DNA of 64,000 bases from Ottelia alismoides (Eukaryota > Streptophyta > Magnoliopsida > Alismatales > Hydrocharitaceae): positions 186,001-250,000 of the forward strand of contig JAZKJV010008870.1 of NCBI GenBank assembly GCA_037367405.1. The letters are read 5' to 3'. The notes under the pieces were generated by a model, which saw only the letters and a list, made by a program, of their open reading frames with translations, did not search any database and was not told where the DNA came from. The position numbers and the translations under genes were made by a program. This document shows, in pieces, positions 35,436 through 46,906 of this stretch; positions within the stretch are counted from its first letter, which is position 1; each line of letters begins with the position of its first letter.

Positions 35436-37467
35436 CTATAAGTCTAATGCACATTCGTCCAACTCTGCATAATCTTCAATTATCCTTTGTTCCACCACTC
35501 TGTATTCTGGATGAAGAGTATTCTCTTTGTGACTGATTCAAGATAATAAGCTCAACTGTCTTGTCTTATAAAAACTTTCTGCCTGATGATTTTCAAGTGA
35601 AGAAGGTAGCATAATGGATTCTAGTCAGTTAACTCTCGATCATCAGGACTAGTTATGGACGAGCCGAAGAGAGTGGAAGCAGGATAAGGACCAGATTTGA
35701 CTAAGACCTTCTACCTACTTTGCCTTCAGATATGTGGACAAATCATTCCTCTCCTTGTTGTCAAGTGAGGTATTGCATCCCCATTGTTGCAGCTTTGAGC
35801 CCATTCACTACTTTCGACTTTCTATGGGACAAATCTGATGCCATTTACAGAGAAGAGGGGCTATTAGTTCTGATTCCTGGTCCAAATGAGGAAGTCCTAT
35901 ATGCTTGACTCAATATATCCACAGCTTGTTATAATAATGCCTGCAATTATGTTGAATCAAAACTTATTGATGAAAAAAGCATGAGAATTTAAATGTTTAA
36001 TAATGCTATCAGTCACCATTACTAATTTTTGTTGAATAAATCAGCTACTTTAACCAATCAATCCAACTAGAATGTCAAAACCATCTACAACAAATTTAAC
36101 TGAGTTTAGCAATCCTTGATAATAGTCTTCCAAGATCCTTCTAGAATTTTCATCTGAAGCACAAATTCGTATGAATGACATCATCTAAAATTAAAGAAAT
36201 GATTAAAAAGATACACGATAATCTTCTAAGTTCCTTCAAGAATGTTCAGTTTAAGAGCAAATATTTATGAACAACATCATTGATATTAAAGAAATGATTC
36301 AAAAAGATACACCATAAAACTTCCTGTGTACATTTGAAACTCAGAACTAAACAAATGAAAACTCCCTTAAATTTATTGAGTTAAAGTTTGCCTTAGATTA
36401 AAAAAATCAAATGACAAATCACAGATATATGTATCTTTATTCACTTCTTGATGCAACTCAAATCCTAAAGTTATTAAGTTTCCTAATGAAATGTGATGGA
36501 AAAATTCATGATTCTAAATAATCAACTTCATAGGAAACCTCCAGAACCGAAGTTCAAATAATGTACATAAGGTAACAACAAACTATAAATTGCACTAGTG
36601 AGGTTAGAAAAAGAGATTTGAATATAGTGTATAATTTTTATATAAGTCCACGAATATTTTATACATCTCAAGGCATCTCATTGGTGGTTTATGATCTATA
36701 ATTTAAGCAGAGCTGTGGGAACAAAATTCAAAGGCTGGATACTTTTGTCCGTTGAATATGTTATTCGCAACCTTTTGATATTAGCCCTTGGTTCTGTAGA
36801 ATATGTAGGAGTGTTCTCATTTGTATGCCAAGGAAAGATGCCAACACTTAACCGAGGGTAAGAAACTAAAAAAGAGTTTGGCATCTTAAACTGCATTCAA
36901 AAGCAATGAATTTTTGGTTCATGTTAAGCTAACAATAGTCATGTCAAAGCTCCTAATAAAAAGGTTAAAAAACTAAAAGAATGTATCTAATTTAGTAATA
37001 GTGATCACACACTAATATAACGCTAATCTTACACCAAGGTTTTCAAAGAACCAACCCAATTTCATATCTTCACTAACTGTTTTTTATTGTGTGGCTTAAA
37101 TGAACCTGAAGCATTGGCATTACCCAGCTCTATAAGTAATAGTTTCATGAGATGGTGGGAGAATCATTTGTTAGATACTGCATGATTGAATCTGAGTACA
37201 TGCTAGCCTTCATTTTTTACAATTCATCTGGTTGCATACTTTCTTTGGTTGTTTCACAATTTATTTCTTCATCTCGACCACAAAACAAATAAGTTTATCT
37301 TGCACAAACAATGTTCAGTCCAGGATACTAATTACTACAGCATAACCAAACCTAGAAAATTAACCTGCACATAAAAATAGCATTCAAAGAGTCATCATCC
37401 AACACACGAGTTATTGTTGTTTCTTTTGACTTGTCTGAACGAGACTCCAAATACCTCCTTCGATCAT
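35436..37467 (-). pseudogene. Unidentified multi-exon gene fragment inside the CACTA element
   Basis: Three minus-strand stretches look like exons. 37467-37365 is open between a TTGCAG acceptor and a GCAG|GTTAAT donor. 36184-36050 follows TTTTAG, is open for 44 codons (MMSFIRICASDENSRRILED...) and ends TAA. 35532-35436 follows AATCAG, is open and ends ...EDYAELDECALDL and TAG. The splice phase between the first two does not fit, and part of the middle exon is duplicated in diverged form at about 36210-36300. I do not recognise the family. It may be a captured host gene or a remnant of the element's own second gene. A GC-rich Pro/Ser-coding stretch at about 38930-39170 could be its first exon. 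Confidence 0.35.
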
Positions 37468-39229
37468 CTGCAATAAATGGAAAATTGAAAACATCAAACC
37501 AAATAATTGAACATGCCTAATTGATAATAAATAATATCAAGTTGACAAATAGACCTACTCCAAATAGAATCATCTCAATGAAACTATCCTTGAGATATGA
37601 TGTACATAGAATCAGGTCCCTTTTAGGATCCTAATTCAAAAACATCGTGGCACAAAATTTTACATAATATATCAATTATAAGTAGTAGTCACCAATAAAA
37701 TACATATCAATCATGAGCAGTGCAGGGTACAATAAGCAAGCTCAACATAAAACATGTACACTTCGAGTAGTAAATATATATTCTTGACTATAACTTAAAT
37801 ATGTGTTAGGCAATTCCCTCAAAGGTTATGACCCAACCTGAGTTTTGAATACCTAATGTGTCAAACACTTGGATGGGTGTCATCACCCTAATAGCTTCCC
37901 AAATTCCATTTTATAATGAATAAACAACTTGAATTAACATTAGAATAAATTTTACTCTCAACTTCACATTATAGTATCCTGAATTTAATAAAGACAATGT
38001 ATAGGTTGTAAACAAATTAAAGAAATTATGTTATTTTGTATGTAACAGTACCACGATTTCAAACAAATCATCAGTTGTGACAAGTGGAACTTACCCAATT
38101 ATATGCAATGATACTAACGTGAACTTCTAAGAATAATTACATTAATACAATGGAAACAACACTACTTTGTTGTGCTAAATTGCTCATGAAGTTGCCATGA
38201 CAGTGGTGAACCAAATGCTAATGCAAATTTTGAATTGTCATATTGTTGCCGTGCAAGATAGTTTTGTCATCACAAACATCTCAACCAATCAATTGAAATT
38301 ACTTATTATCACACTCTACCATTAATTTACATGGAAACGGTAATGGGCAAACTTTTCTTGACATAAAGAAGTATGATTACCCGTAGGAAAGATACATTGA
38401 TGAGAATCTGAATGGAAGAGATAATGGGAGAGAATACATAGCAAAGGACTGAATTTGTGTTATATCAAATAAGTACTACCTTGGCTTGTTTGAATTGGCA
38501 TGACTATTTTGAAGGTCGACAAGGAAGCCCTCTTTGCAGCTACAGTTGTTAACAGAGACTTGTTCTCCAGAAATTAGGCATTCTTTGTGCAAGTACTCCA
38601 TGCATGAATATATCAAGAGAAAAGTTAAAAAGTGTAGAATCCCTACAAATCAACTAAGCAAGAGCAAAGTTAATCAAAAATTATTTGGAAGCTGACCGAG
38701 AGTTTGAAAAACTTCGTACATTAACCGATATGGACTGAGAAACACTCAACTTTGCGAACCAACAACCTTCTTTTGCTATAATTTTTTTAGTAGTTAAAAA
38801 GCACATAATATTATCATCAACAAAAGAAACCCTAAAAAAGTTATCGATTGGTGTCTTGGAAGGATTCTTGATCTTGAAAGCAACTTTTCTCGATATTTGA
38901 ATTATCCTTACCTGTAAAAACGAACGCATGTTTCAAGTAACATACAAATAAACAAACAAGACAGAAGATAGTGAGCGGCGGTGAATGGTGGAGGAGAAGG
39001 GGTGAGGTAGGCGATAGTGATGATGTGGGAGGAGGATAGGGTGACGTTGAATGGAGGAGAGGCGGGCTGCGTCGTATGTATGAGGAAAAACACGACATGC
39101 GACGTTCTTTGGAGGAAGAGTGGCGCAGGTGGTGAATGGGTCACGAAGGGGGGAATTCAACACATAAGTCAAGGGTTTTAGGTTTTGGGAGGAAGATGGA
39201 ATGTTGGGCGGGTGAGGAAGGGGTGAATT

Positions 39230-39460
39230 TTTTTCATTTCACAGGTTGGTTTTAGCCATACTAAAATTATCGTGGATATTTGATTTAGACCACGGTAAAT
39301 TTGCCATGGTTAAAATTAATCAATCATGCTAATATTCTCATGGCCTAAGGATACTAGCTACGGTATATACTGTAGCCAATACATCTAGGTTTCGGTTATA
39401 TACCGTGACTATTGCTTTTAGCCTTGGAAAAATTTACCGTAGCCTAGTTGTGTGGCTAAT
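39230..39460. repeat. Right subterminal repeats of the CACTA element
   Basis: About six units of the same CACGGTAAATT(T)RCCRTGG palindrome family as the left end, for example 39292-39311 and the stretch before AGTAGTG at 39473-39479. Confidence 0.72.
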
Positions 39461-39482
39461 AGATCCTTTTTTAGTAGTGTGT

Positions 39483-41150
39483 CAAATGTGTGGGGACTCG
39501 TATTGGATATGATGCAAGTTTCGAATCATTTTTCATTAAAATTGAAAAGCTGTTATTTATGCAATATTTTGACAAAATTAATTTTTGGATAATAAAATAT
39601 ATATATAATTTATAAATATGTTCCCAAAACATTATCCGATTGTTGTCTTCAAAGATGCATAAATAAAAATTCGAAAAGTCCTTGCAGCGACAATGTTTTG
39701 TATGTATTCACGGATTTGTAACAAAATTATTTTTGATTAATGTCTTCCTATAAACATGAAATAAATATTATTTAGGTAGATAATTAAACCTGTAAATCCT
39801 ACAATTTTATTTTGTGTGATTACAACTCTATTTGCCTTAGATATTCCATTTTTGTGGAGATGGAGCAGATGATGATGAGATCATCAAACTTATTTTTTAA
39901 AATTGTTTATAATTCAATGAAAATTAAGAAAATTACGAATTTTCTCTGATTAGTTGATTCTTCATATTTATGATAATATTTGAATAAACAATAATGACTA
40001 TTGAATGCGGGTTTCATGAAAAAATCCCTGGTTTATCAAACAATAGTTGTAGGACAACTTTTACAAGCAAAATCAAGAACATGTTACTTGATATAACTAA
40101 AAATTTAGGATCATTAAAGATATTTTAAGATGCCTAAATTTTTGAATAAATACTATATAGTATAATATCGGTCATTAAAGTTGATCGATAAAATTGCAAG
40201 TATATTGATATTATTTTGTATTATTCTCAATCGAAATGGTAACATGTCTAGATCGGGTATGCTGGCTTGGTTCCTTAATTAGCATCATGCATGTCAAGTG
40301 AATGCTCCCTCTCAGTATAACTCGACCATTTTGGATGGATCCATTTTTTAGGAAAGAATAACATGAGCAAGTCAAGTTGTACTCTAATTATTAAAATTCA
40401 ACATAACATGTACTTATGAGAGCTAATACTATATAGTAATACCACACAAACCCTACTTGTTTGTTACTTGTATTGGATTGATAATTGATTTAATATGATT
40501 AAACTGAATTAGATTTAATTAAAATAAACACTCTATTATCAATAGAAATGTAATTCCCTTGAAACAATTAATTATGTAAATATTACTCATGATACTAAAA
40601 TTTGAATGGGATATGGAAGATCATATAAATGATATCCATGGTTTCCCGTCAAGGAGAATGGTTCTGTTGCCATGGATTGTACGCTGGAGATGCCTATCCG
40701 TAGTGATATCTTCTACAATACACATATGGATTATGTTCTTTACTTCTTGAAAGAGTAAGATCATATGCATGGTGACCACAATATTGGTTCTTGGATAATT
40801 GAGGTGGTAATGGATTGTGCATATCGAGTTCTAATCCTATTGATGATTTATTCAATTAAGAACTGGTCAATGTAACCTTAGGGGTGGTGAGATCTGTTAT
40901 TAAAGACTGATTGAGATATACAAGTTGGATTTGTAAGGCACAATGAGTTCCCACTTTTTTTACCCAACTTGCAGTTTCTCATATAATCGGTGTGTAAAAA
41001 GGTAATACGGAGATCCCAGATCTTACTAGAGATATAGTAATAAGTACATCTCTTTCTTTGAAAGTGAATAAGGGAATGAACTTTCAAAGTTGAAAAGACA
41101 AGGCAAATTTTATAAAAATCCTTAATCAAGGAATATAAATTTGAATATAT
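39483..41150 (+). other. Continuation of the interior of element C
   Basis: 39483-40370 is AT-rich and only loosely like the primer-proximal interior of B. 40370-41150 is the shared block (see 20740-21500). No gag or pol frame is seen. Confidence 0.65.
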
Positions 41151-44100
41151 ACGTATTTATATGTTCTAATGTAAGTGTTATCCCTCGTTCGAATTTAACC
41201 TTCCAGCCTTTGTTATAAAATGCCATTTTCACTCTCCAGCTCCTTCTAATCTGCCCTCGACCACTCGTAACCCCAAAATCAATAACTAGAGTGTTAACCT
41301 TCATGATAGGCAGGAGTGCCCCACGATTCACAACAAGGAGAAGGGAGGACATGATTCAGGCCATCAGCGGTATACCTTCGCCAGATCCTCTTCTCTCAGA
41401 TCTCCATGCCATGTGAGATGTTTATTTCTAGTTCTTTCATTTTGCATTTTCATTCTTAGTGTAGATTTGCACTTTGTTTCATTCATTTTCATTTGATTTA
41501 GTCAAAATACAAGAAAATCATGTATGTCGGTAGGCGCCAGCATTTGTTCATTGTGACTCAACCCTCATTTTGACTCGCTGACCACCCCACCTTAATCTCC
41601 TTTCATTTCTACATCTCCAGACACTCACAGGTCCCCTCGATCTTGCTCGGATCAAGGCCGTAGATCTCCTCCTCTGCCTCTTGTTGGAGATCATCTACCT
41701 CCCTCATTTCCTCTCTGTTTCCACTGAATAAAGGGTCGAGGAGCATTGCCCTCAAGCCCCCATGCTTTTGGCCAGGTACTAGGACTAAAGAGGCACGTCT
41801 AGGGGTGATTTGATCCCAGGACCAAGTCCCAGGTGCCTCATTCCTTTTTGAGCTTCAGGCCTCTCCACAACGAGGCCTGGACCATTGGGGTACCACCAAC
41901 TAACACGGATCACTAGCAGGAAGTGTTTAAGACATTCTCGAGCTTGGGTGGTGGTTGGAGGATGAAGAATCATTCAATCGAAGATCAAGGAAAATAGTGT
42001 TCTTTCCTATTCATCAAGGCTCGGGCCCAGACCTAATCAGTTCCAGTCAATCCAAGTGAAGCGTTACATGCCCGAGACCTTTTCATCTAACTAAGTGGTG
42101 CGCCTCCACCGTCAGATAAGAGCCACCCGCACGTGCCACGTGCGCGCCCGTATAGGTATTTTGCATCAACCCCCTTCTGCCTTTTGTAGTTTGTATTTTG
42201 TCAAGTAAATATTAAATAACATGTAACACCTTTATAATATTTTGCATATTGACATGGACTTATTTTTATTTGTATTTATACCCCTGCCAGAAAATAAAAT
42301 ATTTATACATTGGGGATTTTACTAGGGCACCTCATGTACTTGTTTTAAATGTTACTAAATGAATGTAAACTTTTTTATAATTACAGTACGGTCCATGTGC
42401 TAATGTTTTTTTATTTTGTTTATTTTATTTTTATTAAATGTTTCCCATGTGCTAAAAATTATAGGAAAATTAGGGTAGGTGTCTAGAATCATATACCAAC
42501 ACATATATTTTTCATTTTGGATTTAACTCTAGTTTTCTATTTTAAAAATACAAAACATGTCTGTTTTCTATGTTTAACATTTACAAATCCTTAAAAATTC
42601 AAATATATCTCCAAAAATTCCAAAAACATATTCAATTAGCTTTTTAAATTCTATCATATGTTCGAAAACACTAAAAATACAAAATATAAAACTTAAAATA
42701 TCAAAACCCTAAAATTCTTATAAAATCTTAGCAAAAATTCTATAAAACGTAAAAATATTTGTTTCTATTTTTAAATTTTTTTCTTATATACAGTTTATAT
42801 TAAAAATTATTTGGAATTTATTTTGGACATATTTATATTTTAAATACCCTAAAAAGGTTTGTGAATTAATATTATTCATTGCTTGTGTATTTATAACTTC
42901 AAAATCCATTAAAAATACATTAAAATCCAAAATATAAAAAAATATTAGAAAATATTAAAAAAACACAAAAAAATGGTATATTCTCTTTATTTTCATTTCA
43001 TTTGATTTATTTAAAAATCAAAAAAGATATTACTTCATACATTATCTATATTATCTATATTATTAGTTAATCTATTTAAGACTAAAAAAGAATTAAAATT
43101 TTGCAAAATAAAAACAAAAGATTTAAAAAACAAAACACTTAAAAACATGAAATTTTGCATAATTAAAATCCCATAAAAACTTTAAATATACAAAAGCATA
43201 AAAACAAGTAAAACTAAAAAACAAAAAATAAATATTAATTAGAAATAATTAATAATAATTTACTTCTACACATGTTTCTTTGTGTTCGACACTCTTTTGT
43301 ACTTACTCATATACACATTTTTGAAGAGTTTTAATTAATTCTGACACACAAACATTTATATTCATATATATATATATATATATATATGGTTGTTTTTCGT
43401 GCCTACTGCTTCCTCTCATTTTAGCTTATCACAGAGGATGCTTGTGTATACTAAAATCTTATAACAGAGAAAGCCTCAGTCCTATCTTTAGGACACTCAC
43501 TACTGAACTCTAGCGTTGTTGATAGCACTCCCAAGGTCAACTTTGAGATCTTCCTTTGCCCCTCACTTCCTAAACTTGGAAAAAAGAACCGATGAGGGCA
43601 GTGTTTCGAACTTGTGGAAGACTCATCTTCCCAAAGCAAATAAAGAAAGTTAGTGTCAAGTACGGAATTTCTTTCATTGTGAACTCCCAGAGTTATTATA
43701 CGAGCATTCTTTTCTCTATTACCTTTTTGGATTGATTGGTGTTGATTTAATGGATCGATCGCTGCAGTGATTACTGCTCTAGCCTTGTCTGGAGCAGTAG
43801 ATCGGTCTATGATTCAAAAATCAGCACACACATATGAGTTGGAAATGTGAACTTAGTTAATTTAACATGCATATGAAAGTCTATATGAATTTAAACTATA
43901 ATACATAAGTCACGATAAAATACCATCCAACTGAGTTGAGGTGAGTTGAGGTTTCAATTTTTTTCTTGTGAAGATATTTCAAATACTCACTACACTTAAA
44001 GTCCCATTAAGCCTATAAAAGTACCTTGCTTTTCAATATTCTAACATACACCAAGATCAAAAGTCATGTACTCACCTAAACCACTATCTACTCTCTTATG

Positions 44101-44783
44101 AGTTATTTCGTATGCTTGAGAAGATTTTGGCTCTGCAAAGCGATCTACATTCTGCACGTTCTTCGTGCCCCTTAGCTTTACTCTCGAAGTCTTTTGCTCA
44201 TTTCTTACTTGGTTTGCATTTTCTTATTCATTTTATGTTTTAAAGGCTTTATTGGAATATTGTATTTTCGCTTTGTTTTTTTGCTAGAGGCATTCTATAT
44301 AAAGGCCTTTCTCCTTAAACAGAAGATAAACCCCCTGTTGGAGGTTACATACCTTAAATTAGTTCGTATAATGAGAATTTATCAGCCCTACTAGACTAAG
44401 CTCAAGCACATGACATAAACAGTGTAGGGTGAACCTTTATAAATCATGGTTCCCTTGATTTACTTGTTTCAGGATTGTGTCTAGAGTTGTTGTTTGAATT
44501 GATCATATGATATCTTGGTATTTCTGCATAGATTGTTACTCTTGTATTAAGGAGGAGTTAGGTGATTTTTGATGAATCTTATGAAGGGTGTGTGGATGTC
44601 AGTCAAGGAAAGGGGTACGGTTTTGTCTTTACAGAAATTTTAGACAGTTAAGTTCATCCTAAATTTCCTTCCAACCTCCTGATTTCTATTCATTTGGTAT
44701 TCATTGATTTTACCCAGGCCAATAAGATTCCCTGTATTGCATCATGTATATGGCTTTCATGAATTGATCTTAGCCCACCAATC
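41151..44783. other. Unassigned AT-rich DNA
   Basis: 41350-42180 is moderately GC-rich and transcript-like in texture, with an ACGTGCCACGTGCG G-box pair at about 42131-42150, but has no frame or domain I can support. 42200-43440 is extremely A/T-rich, with many AAAAATTCAAA-type phrases and a (TA)n run at about 43363-43388. 43440-44780 shows nothing recognisable apart from short frames. Confidence 0.5.
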
Positions 44784-44785
44784 TA

Positions 44786-45172
44786 TGGGTAAAATGGGGC
44801 TGCCCTCTCGGGGAGCTAATTTGGCTCCTCACGTTTCATTTTCTTAATTTTTTATTTTTTATGAAAATTACGTAGTGGATTTTCATAGCCATATCACTAT
44901 ATTACATCATTCAAGTTTCCTGTGAAACAGAGACCCCAACGGCATCCATCCAAAAAGGGTTAATTTCAACAATTTTGCAAAAGTTAAAAAATAATCGTCT
45001 AGATGGAGATCGTAACAGTCTATGTTTTCCAGGAAACTTGAATCGCATAATATAGGGAAATAATGATGAAAATCCATAGATTCATTTTTCAAAAAAAAAA
45101 CAAAAAATGAGAAAAATGATGCGAGAGGAACTAAGTTATCCCCCCCCCCAAGAGGCAGCCCCATTTTACCCA
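44786..45172. mobile_element. Fold-back MITE 1
   Basis: 387 bp, an imperfect palindrome over its whole length. Ends TGGGTAAAATGGGGCTGCC and its complement match over 19 bp, and TA lies on both sides (44784-44785, 45173-45174). Inner arms also pair (CAAGTTTCCTG near 44905 with CAGGAAACTTG near 45030). No coding capacity. A TA target and TA(T)GGG ends would fit a Tc1/mariner-type MITE, but the superfamily is unsure. Confidence 0.7.
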
Positions 45173-45178
45173 TATATA

Positions 45179-45508
45179 TGAGTTCAATGGGGCTGCCCCC
45201 CCCCCCCTCTTTTTATTTTTTTCCCAAAATTTCACCATGCATATCCATCTATATATATCTCCTATATGTCATTTGAATTTCGTCAAAAACAGAGACTCGT
45301 ATGCCCTCCATCTAGAACAGGTCGATTACAACAATGTTTAGACTATTAAAATTACATGTTCTAGATGAAGGATATAGGAATCTATGTTTCTAATGAATTT
45401 TGAATGACATATTAGAGGTATATATAGATGAATATACAAGATGATATTTTTCAAAAAAATACAAAAAATACAAAAAAAATAAGGGCAGGGGCAGCACCAT
45501 TTTTTCCT
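45179..45508. mobile_element. Fold-back MITE 2, adjacent and related to MITE 1
   Basis: About 330 bp, again palindromic. ATGGGGCTGCC at the left end pairs with GGCAGCACCAT at the right, and inner arms pair (CATCTAGAAC near 45310 with GTTCTAGATG near 45358; ATCTATATATA near 45247 with TATATATAGAT near 45419). The left end has a run of 12 C. It begins only a few bases after MITE 1 and shares its terminal motif, so one may have inserted beside the other. Exact ends are uncertain. Confidence 0.6.
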
Positions 45509-45521
45509 ATATTATATTATA

Positions 45522-46897
45522 GGGATTTTATCACTTGTGCCCCTCCGAGATGTTGCAATATCAGTTATGCCCCTATCTTTTTGGTAATATCAGTTGTGCC
45601 CCTCAAAAGTTTCTCCGTCATCAGTTGTGCCCTTCCGTCAGGTTGACCGTCAATGAATTGACTTAACCATGGTTTTTTCAAACCTTGGTGCATTTAAGAG
45701 GGGTATTATTGTCCAGGGGCCTCTTCTTCCTCCTCCAACCTCCTCCTCCTCCCTCTCCGGCCCGAGCTCCGCCCCGAGCTCCACTCCCCTCCCCGACGCC
45801 GCCCCTAGCTCCCCCTCCCTCCCCGGCGACACCCCGCAGCCCCTACCCTCCCCGGCGCCGCACCTCCTCCCCCCCGCACCTCCTTCCAGCCCGCCGCCCC
45901 GCCGCCCCCTCCCCTCCCCGGCGCCGCCCCCTCCCCTCCCCGACACTGCCCCCTGTGCCCCCTCCCCTCCCCAGTGCCGCCCGGGGACCTGGATGGCGCC
46001 TCGAAGCTGGACCTCCAGTCCGTCTCCTCCGCCGTCTCCAACGGCGAGGACCGCCGTCTCCTCTCCTCCCTCGACTCCTATCTCGAAGCCCTCGCTCAAT
46101 CCCGCAACCTCTCCCTCGCCCTCAACTCCTCCCTCCTCTGCGTCCGCCTCCTCGACCTCTGCTCCCGCGCCAACTCCCACCTCTCCGAACACAACAACCT
46201 CTACCTCGCCCTCCGCTGTGTCGACGCCGTCGAGATCGGCGGCTTCCTCGACTCCGTCCCCTCCCCTTGCATCCGCCGCATGCTCGAGACCACCATCCCC
46301 GTCATCCGATCCTACTCCGAACGCCGGATCTCGCGCGAGTTCAGCGACTGTCTCGTCCGCATACGCGTCGTCAGCCGCAACCTCGGCCAATTCGCCATCG
46401 GACGTGCCTCCTCTGCGCGCCAACGTGAAGAGGAGCTGCGTGTCAAGCAGCGCCAAGCCGAGGAGCAGAGCCGCTCTGCCGCATCGGATTCCTTGATCTA
46501 CGCCCTCCACGAGGAGGGGAGGGGGCGGCGGGGCGGCGGGCTGGAAGGAGGTGCGGGGGGGAGGAGGTGCGGCGCCGGGGAGGGTAGGGGCTGCGCGGAG
46601 CTCGGGGCGGAGAGGGAGGAGGGAGAGGTCGGAGGAGGAGGAAGAAGATGGGAAGAGGAGGAAGAAGAAGAGGTTGGGGAAGAGGAGGATGAAATGACCA
46701 TATAACCTTTTAAAAAAAAATAATTCCGCTTATGTCCTCAAAGTTAACGTCCGTTTGCACTGTAGATGGACGGTCACTAACCCGAGGGGCACAAGTGATA
46801 AAATAGCAAGTTTTGAGGGGCACAACTGATATTACCAAAAAGATAGGGGCATAACTGATATTGCAACATCTCAGAGGGGCACAAGTGATAAAATCCC
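45522..46897. mobile_element. Pack-MULE (Mutator-like element carrying a SEC15B-like fragment)
   Basis: Perfect 9-bp duplications TATATTATA at 45513-45521 and 46898-46906 flank terminal inverted repeats that agree at 86 of 87 bases (45522-45608 with 46811-46897, counted by eye). The repeat ends GGGATTTTATCAC. Each TIR contains several copies of a TATCAGTTGTGCCCCTC motif. Further in, GC-rich arms (about 45716-45920 and 46517-46690) are also inverted copies, the right arm shorter. Between the arms lies captured coding sequence. A 9-bp target site, long TIRs and a host gene fragment without transposase define a Pack-MULE. Confidence 0.93.
46001..46516 (+). pseudogene. SEC15B: Captured exon segment of exocyst subunit SEC15B
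   Basis: About 172 codons without a stop match an N-terminal part of plant SEC15B, a subunit of the exocyst that tethers secretory vesicles at the plasma membrane. Recognisable blocks in order are LLSSLDSYLEAL, a DLCSRAN helix, LALRCVDAVE, RRMLE...IP.IRSY.ER, EFSD..V.IRVVSRNLGQ.AIG, and SARQREEELR.KQRQAEEQSR ending at an acidic YALHEE. Full SEC15 is near 800 residues, so this is under a quarter. There is no ATG in this frame near the 5' end. At the 3' end the frame continues into the TIR arm as a Gly/Arg/Glu-rich tail to 46705. The exon is very GC-rich with C/G third positions, unlike the surrounding DNA. It is a transposon-borne copy; expression is unknown. Confidence 0.88.
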
Positions 46898-46906
46898 TAT
46901 ATTATA

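Larger units (their letters stand above)
34677..39479. mobile_element. CACTA (En/Spm) transposon inside element C
   Basis: Begins CACTAATAG and ends in CTACTAAAA(A) read outward as CACTACTAAAA, flanked by TGT at 34674-34676 and 39480-39482 (3-bp duplication). Both ends carry arrays of subterminal repeats. At 4.8 kb it shows no TNPD-type transposase, so it is probably non-autonomous. Gene-like exons on the minus strand are described separately. Its left end is only about 20 bp from the Harbinger-like element. Confidence 0.9.
28286..41150 (+). mobile_element. Element C: copia-derived element related to B, split by two DNA transposons, 3' end missing
   Basis: A diverged LTR of the B family (28286-30640) in the opposite orientation is followed by TGGTATCAGAGAC at 30643-30655. 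A little internal sequence follows (30656-30691, 34659-34676). After the CACTA insertion it resumes at 39483 and includes the block homologous to 20740-21500. Similarity to B fades at about 41150. No second LTR was found in the window, so the right side is truncated or unrecognisable. Confidence 0.75.

Noticed and set aside
41360..42180. Possible LTR of another retrotransposon
   Set aside because: No second copy, primer site or polypurine tract was found in the window.
41150..44780. 3' LTR of element C
   Set aside because: Searched by eye for the TGTTAGCC and GGTATAAACCCTAG landmarks; none found in this interval.
45650..46510. 286-codon minus-strand frame and the two long plus-strand frames starting at 45669 and 45685
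   Set aside because: They are composition-driven shadows; the SEC15B match lies in the third plus-strand frame.
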